NCBI GenBank assembly: GCA_034927285.1
Contig: JAYFQF010000010.1
Location: forward strand, 1 to 64,000
Length of the DNA stretch: 64,000 nucleotides
Direction of reading: 5' to 3'
Origin: JAYFQF01 sp034927285
GTDB lineage: Bacteria; Bacillota; Peptococcia; DRI-13; UBA5745
Under the pieces are notes generated by a model, which searched no databases, was not told the origin of the DNA, and saw only the letters and a program-made list of their open reading frames with translations. Positions within the stretch are counted from its first letter, which is position 1, and each line of letters starts with the position of its first letter. This document shows, piece by piece, positions 61,131 through 64,000 of this stretch. The position numbers and the translations under genes were made by a program.

Positions 61131-61219
61131 TGGCGGAGAGGGTGGGATTCGAACCCACGGCCCCTTGCGGAGTCACCGGTTTTCAAGACCGGCTCCTTAA
61201 ACCACTCGGACACCTCTCC
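61131..61219 (-). tRNA. tRNA-Ser (anticodon UGA)
   Basis: 89 bases including an encoded CCA. Acceptor stem GGAGAGG/CCTCTCC with discriminator G, D-arm, anticodon stem CCGGT/ACCGG with loop CTTGAAA (anticodon TGA), a long variable arm (GACTCC-GCAA-GGGGCC) as expected for class II serine tRNAs, and T-arm GTGGGTTCGAATCCCAC. It precedes the stalk-domain gene and follows serS on the same strand. Confidence 0.97.
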
Positions 61220-61220
61220 A

Positions 61221-61542
61221 ATCAGGAATATCCCCGCCATAGGTTCCGGCTCCCGGAACGGCGGGCAGCAAAGCGGATCCGCCGGCCACGCCAAAAGGCA
61301 ATCGCCGAAAGAGCCGAATTAGATTATACAATACATCAGCTCCGAAGGCAACATCCGCTCCGCAGGCAATCAATAACCTTTTGTCGAAGTCTTTATATTC
61401 CTGTAATATATTATTATCTTATGCACAGTTCGTGGATAACTTGTGGATAACCTGTGCAGCGGCTGTGCAATCCGCTTGTCATCAAAGGCCTGTCCTGAGC
61501 AGCTATGTTTATTTTTTACCGGGCCTTGACAAAAGAAGGCCC
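61221..61542. other. Intergenic region between serS and tRNA-Ser with DnaA-like boxes
   Basis: TTATGCACA (61419-61427), CGTGGATAA (61431-61439) and TGTGGATAA (61442-61450). The last is an exact complement of the DnaA box TTATCCACA, the others differ by one base. The preceding 30 bases are almost pure A/T. A GGGCCTT/AAGGCCC hairpin near 61523 may end serS. Confidence 0.5.
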
Positions 61543-62826
61543 TTATTTGGCCGGGCCGATTTTTTCCAGACCCCTCATGTAGGGACGAAGAACTTTGGGA
61601 ATGGTCACGCTGCCGTCGGCGTTTTGATAGTTTTCCAGCACCGCGGAAGTGGTGCGGCCTACAGCCAGGCCGGAGCCGTTTAAGGTATGAACAAATTCCG
61701 GCTTTTCCTTGGGCCCCCGGCGGAAGCGGATATTGGCCCGCCGGGCCTGAAAATCCTCAAAGTTGGAACAGGAGGAGATTTCCCGGTACATGCCGGCACT
61801 GGGCAGCCAGACTTCCAGATCGTAAGTCTTGGCGGAAGAAAAGCCCAGATCCCCTGTGGATAAAGCCACCACCCGGTAGGGCAGCTCCAAAAGCTGCAGG
61901 ACTTCCTCAGCGTCCCGGGTCAATTTTTCCAGTTCGTCATAAGAATTCTCCGGCAGGGAAAACTTCACCAGCTCTACTTTATTAAACTGATGCTGCCGGA
62001 TCAGTCCCCGGGTATCCCGTCCGGCGGAACCGGCTTCGGCCCGGAAGCAGGGGGTATAAGCGCAGTGATAAACCGGCAGGTCTTTGCCGTCCAGGATCTC
62101 TTCCCGGTAAAAGTTGGTTACCGGCACCTCGGCGGTGGGGATCAGATAGTAACCCACCCCTTCCAGGCGGAACATATCCTCGGCGAATTTCGGCAGCTGG
62201 CCGGTGCCGATCAAGCTGTCCCGGTTCACCATAAAAGGAGGGAAAAAGTCTTCAAAGCCATGCTTTTCGGTATGCAGATCCAGCATGAAGGTCAGGATGG
62301 CCCGTTCCAGCCGGGCGCCCAGGCCCCGGTAGAAGGTAAAGCGGGCGCCGGTGACCTTGGCGGCCCGTTCAAAATCCAAAATGGTCAAGGCCTCGCCGAT
62401 ATCCCAGTGGGCCTTGGGCTCAAAGTCGAATTCCCGCGGGCGGCCCCAGCGGCGCACCTCCAGGTTTTCACTTTCGTCTTTGCCCACAGGCACGGATTCG
62501 TTGGGGATATTGGGAATTGAAAGCTGGACGGCCTGCAGATCCTCTTCGATTTCCCTGAGTTCCAGGTCAAGAGCCTTAATATTCTCGCCCAGTTCTTTCA
62601 TTTCCGCCATCACGGCGGAGGCGTCCTGGCCGGCTTTCTTCATGCGGGCCACGGTTTCGCTTTCCTTATTTCTCCGGCCTTTTAATTCCTCGGCTACCGC
62701 CAGATTTTTGCGGCGTCTTTCGTCAATGGCCAAAAACTTGTCCACCAGTCCGGTATCGCCGTTTCGATTTTTCAGACTGGCTCGGACCAGCTCCGGATTG
62801 GCTCGGATCACTTTTGCATCCAGCAT
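61543..62826 (-). CDS. serS: Seryl-tRNA synthetase
   Basis: 427 residues. N-terminal coiled-coil tRNA-binding arm (residues about 30-100, KNLAVAEELKGRRNKESETV and following), then a class II core with motif 2 TPCFRAEAGSAGRDTRGLIR and motif 3 LNGSGLAVGRTTSAVLEN. Charges tRNA-Ser, whose gene lies 320 bases downstream. AAGGAGG precedes the ATG. The leader contains a perfect 13-bp hairpin. serA ends about 210 bases upstream on the same strand. Confidence 0.97.
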   Translation of the reverse strand: MLDAKVIRANPELVRASLKNRNGDTGLVDKFLAIDERRRKNLAVAEELKGRRNKESETVARMKKAGQDASAVMAEMKELGENIKALDLELREIEEDLQAVQLSIPNIPNESVPVGKDESENLEVRRWGRPREFDFEPKAHWDIGEALTILDFERAAKVTGARFTFYRGLGARLERAILTFMLDLHTEKHGFEDFFPPFMVNRDSLIGTGQLPKFAEDMFRLEGVGYYLIPTAEVPVTNFYREEILDGKDLPVYHCAYTPCFRAEAGSAGRDTRGLIRQHQFNKVELVKFSLPENSYDELEKLTRDAEEVLQLLELPYRVVALSTGDLGFSSAKTYDLEVWLPSAGMYREISSCSNFEDFQARRANIRFRRGPKEKPEFVHTLNGSGLAVGRTTSAVLENYQNADGSVTIPKVLRPYMRGLEKIGPAK

Positions 62827-62846
62827 TGCTGCTTCCTCCTTAATTC

Positions 62847-62878
62847 GGGAAAAGGCGCACTTTCATGCGCCTTTTCCC
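62847..62878 (-). promoter_or_regulatory. Perfect hairpin in the serS leader
   Basis: GGGAAAAGGCGCA pairs with TGCGCCTTTTCCC around six bases, between the predicted transcription start and the ribosome binding site. No T-run follows. The promoter is the extended -10 TGGTATACT at 62914-62906. Confidence 0.65.
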
Positions 62879-63037
62879 TCACGCACATTAAACCAATATG
62901 CGTATAGTATACCATAAATTTCTGATTTGAACGCAGGCGGCAGTCAGAAAATCTGCCGGCTATCCGCCAGCGGCAAATTATCCCGGCGTGTCTTCTCAGA
63001 TCCGGAGACATTTCGCCATGAAGTTCCGATTTGCTCT

Positions 63038-64000
63038 CTATTCGCCAAAATTCAAATAAGCGGCCTTTTCCACGGCAGGGATCTTCTCCAGCTCTTTCAG
63101 CACCTGGGCCGGCACTTCGCTGTCCACGTCCAAGACCATCAGGGAGATACCGCCGGCTTCCCGGCGGCCCAGCTGCATGCCGGCGATATTGATGCCGTTT
63201 TCCCCCAAAATCATGCCGCACATCCCAACAACCTTGGGCTGGTCTTTATGGGGGACTAAGATCAGATGGCCCGTGGGGCGCACGTCCAGCAAATAGTCGT
63301 CGATTTTCACGATATGGACTTCGCCGTTTTCAAAGACGCTGCCGGAAACCTCATGGCTGAAGCCGTGGCCTTTTACGGTAGCCACCATTTTGTTTACATA
63401 GTCCGTGGGCTCGTCGTTCTGGACGCAGACCACATTAATGCCCCGCTCTTTGGCCACCACCGGCGCGTTGACGTAGTTTACGGCATCGTTTAAGATGGGC
63501 CGCAGCAGGCCTTTGAGATAGGTGCTGGTCATGGGCCGCAGGTTCAGCCCCTTCATATCCCCCAGATAGGTGATGCCGGCTTCCTTGATGGGTCCGTCGG
63601 CCAGGTAGGCGGCCAGCTTGCCCAGCTTTTCCGCCAGATTCATAAAGGGCCGGGCTTTTTCCATGATATCCGGATTAATGAAGGGAATATTTACGGCGTT
63701 ATGCACCGGCAGATCCGCCAGGACCCGGCGGATTTCTTCCACGACGTCCAGGGCCACGTTGATCTGAGCCTCCTCGGTGGAAGCCCCCAGGTGAGGGGTG
63801 ACCACTACCTGGGGCAGGTCAAAGAGGGGATTTTCCGTCATGGGCTCTTTGGTCCAGACGTCGATGGCGGCCCCGGCAATGACGCCGTTTTTCACGGCCT
63901 CGTAAAGGTCGGCCTCATTGATGATGCCGCCCCGGGCCACGTTGATCAGCCGGGCGGCAGGCTTCATCATGGCCAGCTGCTCTTTGGCGATCATGTTTCT
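63038..64000 (-). CDS. serA: D-3-phosphoglycerate dehydrogenase, C-terminal part (cut by window edge)
   Basis: 320 codons visible; the N-terminus lies beyond the right edge. The visible part starts within the NAD-binding domain (INVARGGIINEADLYEAV, AIDVWTKEP, VVTPHLGASTEEAQ with the catalytic His), then the intervening allosteric substrate-binding domain and a C-terminal ACT domain (MILGENGINIAGMQLGRREA), which binds serine for feedback inhibition in many homologues. Catalyses the first step of serine synthesis. serS follows 210 bases downstream and tRNA-Ser after it. Confidence 0.95.
   Translation of the reverse strand, partial: RNMIAKEQLAMMKPAARLINVARGGIINEADLYEAVKNGVIAGAAIDVWTKEPMTENPLFDLPQVVVTPHLGASTEEAQINVALDVVEEIRRVLADLPVHNAVNIPFINPDIMEKARPFMNLAEKLGKLAAYLADGPIKEAGITYLGDMKGLNLRPMTSTYLKGLLRPILNDAVNYVNAPVVAKERGINVVCVQNDEPTDYVNKMVATVKGHGFSHEVSGSVFENGEVHIVKIDDYLLDVRPTGHLILVPHKDQPKVVGMCGMILGENGINIAGMQLGRREAGGISLMVLDVDSEVPAQVLKELEKIPAVEKAAYLNFGE

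Overview
The window looks like the chromosome of a GC-rich, Gram-positive-type anaerobe of the Firmicutes (Clostridia-like). Supporting signs are AGGAGG-type ribosome binding sites at almost every gene, a CIRCE operator at an hsp20 gene, a BceRS-BceAB peptide-antibiotic sensing and export module, a FeoA-FeoA-FeoB-Cys-rich-peptide iron operon, an oligopeptide ABC transporter, and above all a full gene set for glutamate fermentation through 3-methylaspartate. I see no phage, insertion sequence, CRISPR array or plasmid signature.

Layout. 0-2.1 kb (minus): pyridoxal kinase-like, Asp23-like, cyclophilin and a DNA methylase cut by the window edge. 2.4-4.2 kb (plus): DUF4127 protein. 4.3-6.6 kb (minus): RelA/SpoT-domain protein and an unknown protein. 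6.7-12.5 kb (minus): oppDBCF plus a substrate-binding lipoprotein, preceded by an uncatalogued 47-codon basic ORF. 13-17.2 kb: MATE transporter, P-loop protein, DMT transporter. 17.4-19.5 kb (minus): PLP-dependent desulfhydrase/deaminase, RidA, pyrophosphatase. 19.7-22.6 kb (plus): asnS and a ThrE-type exporter. 23-24.8 kb (minus): DUF368 protein and a KdpE-like regulator. 25.4-28.8 kb (plus): feo operon with three copies of one palindrome. 29.8-30.4 kb: hsp20.

30.5-45.5 kb is the metabolic core. On the minus strand a citDEF-type lyase and a GntR regulator (41.0 to 37.3 kb) are followed by glmS-mutL-glmE-mal and a two-subunit Fe-S hydratase (37.0 to 30.6 kb). On the plus strand, diverging from citD, are citC, a P-loop ATPase of unknown role and a citX-citG fusion. 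Together these convert glutamate to methylaspartate, mesaconate, citramalate, and then acetate plus pyruvate; the lyase is therefore best read as citramalate lyase and the hydratase as mesaconase.

45.6-52 kb: an amidohydrolase, then a damaged locus in which two truncated sodium:solute symporter genes, each with its own tiny membrane-peptide gene, point at each other across an arginine deiminase fragment; two AraC paralogues with tandem helix-turn-helix domains follow. 52-56.8 kb: bceRS and bceAB as two transcription units, with a Bce-type box in front of bceA. 56.9-59.4 kb: a promoter-to-terminator non-coding leader, a SAM methyltransferase and an MFS exporter. 59.5-64 kb: a secreted stalk-domain protein, tRNA-Ser(UGA), a small DnaA-box cluster, serS and the 3' part of serA.

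A recurring oddity is in-frame tandem duplication inside genes (citXG twice, the GntR regulator, bceS), giving Ala/Glu/Pro-rich inserts within otherwise normal enzymes and sensors.
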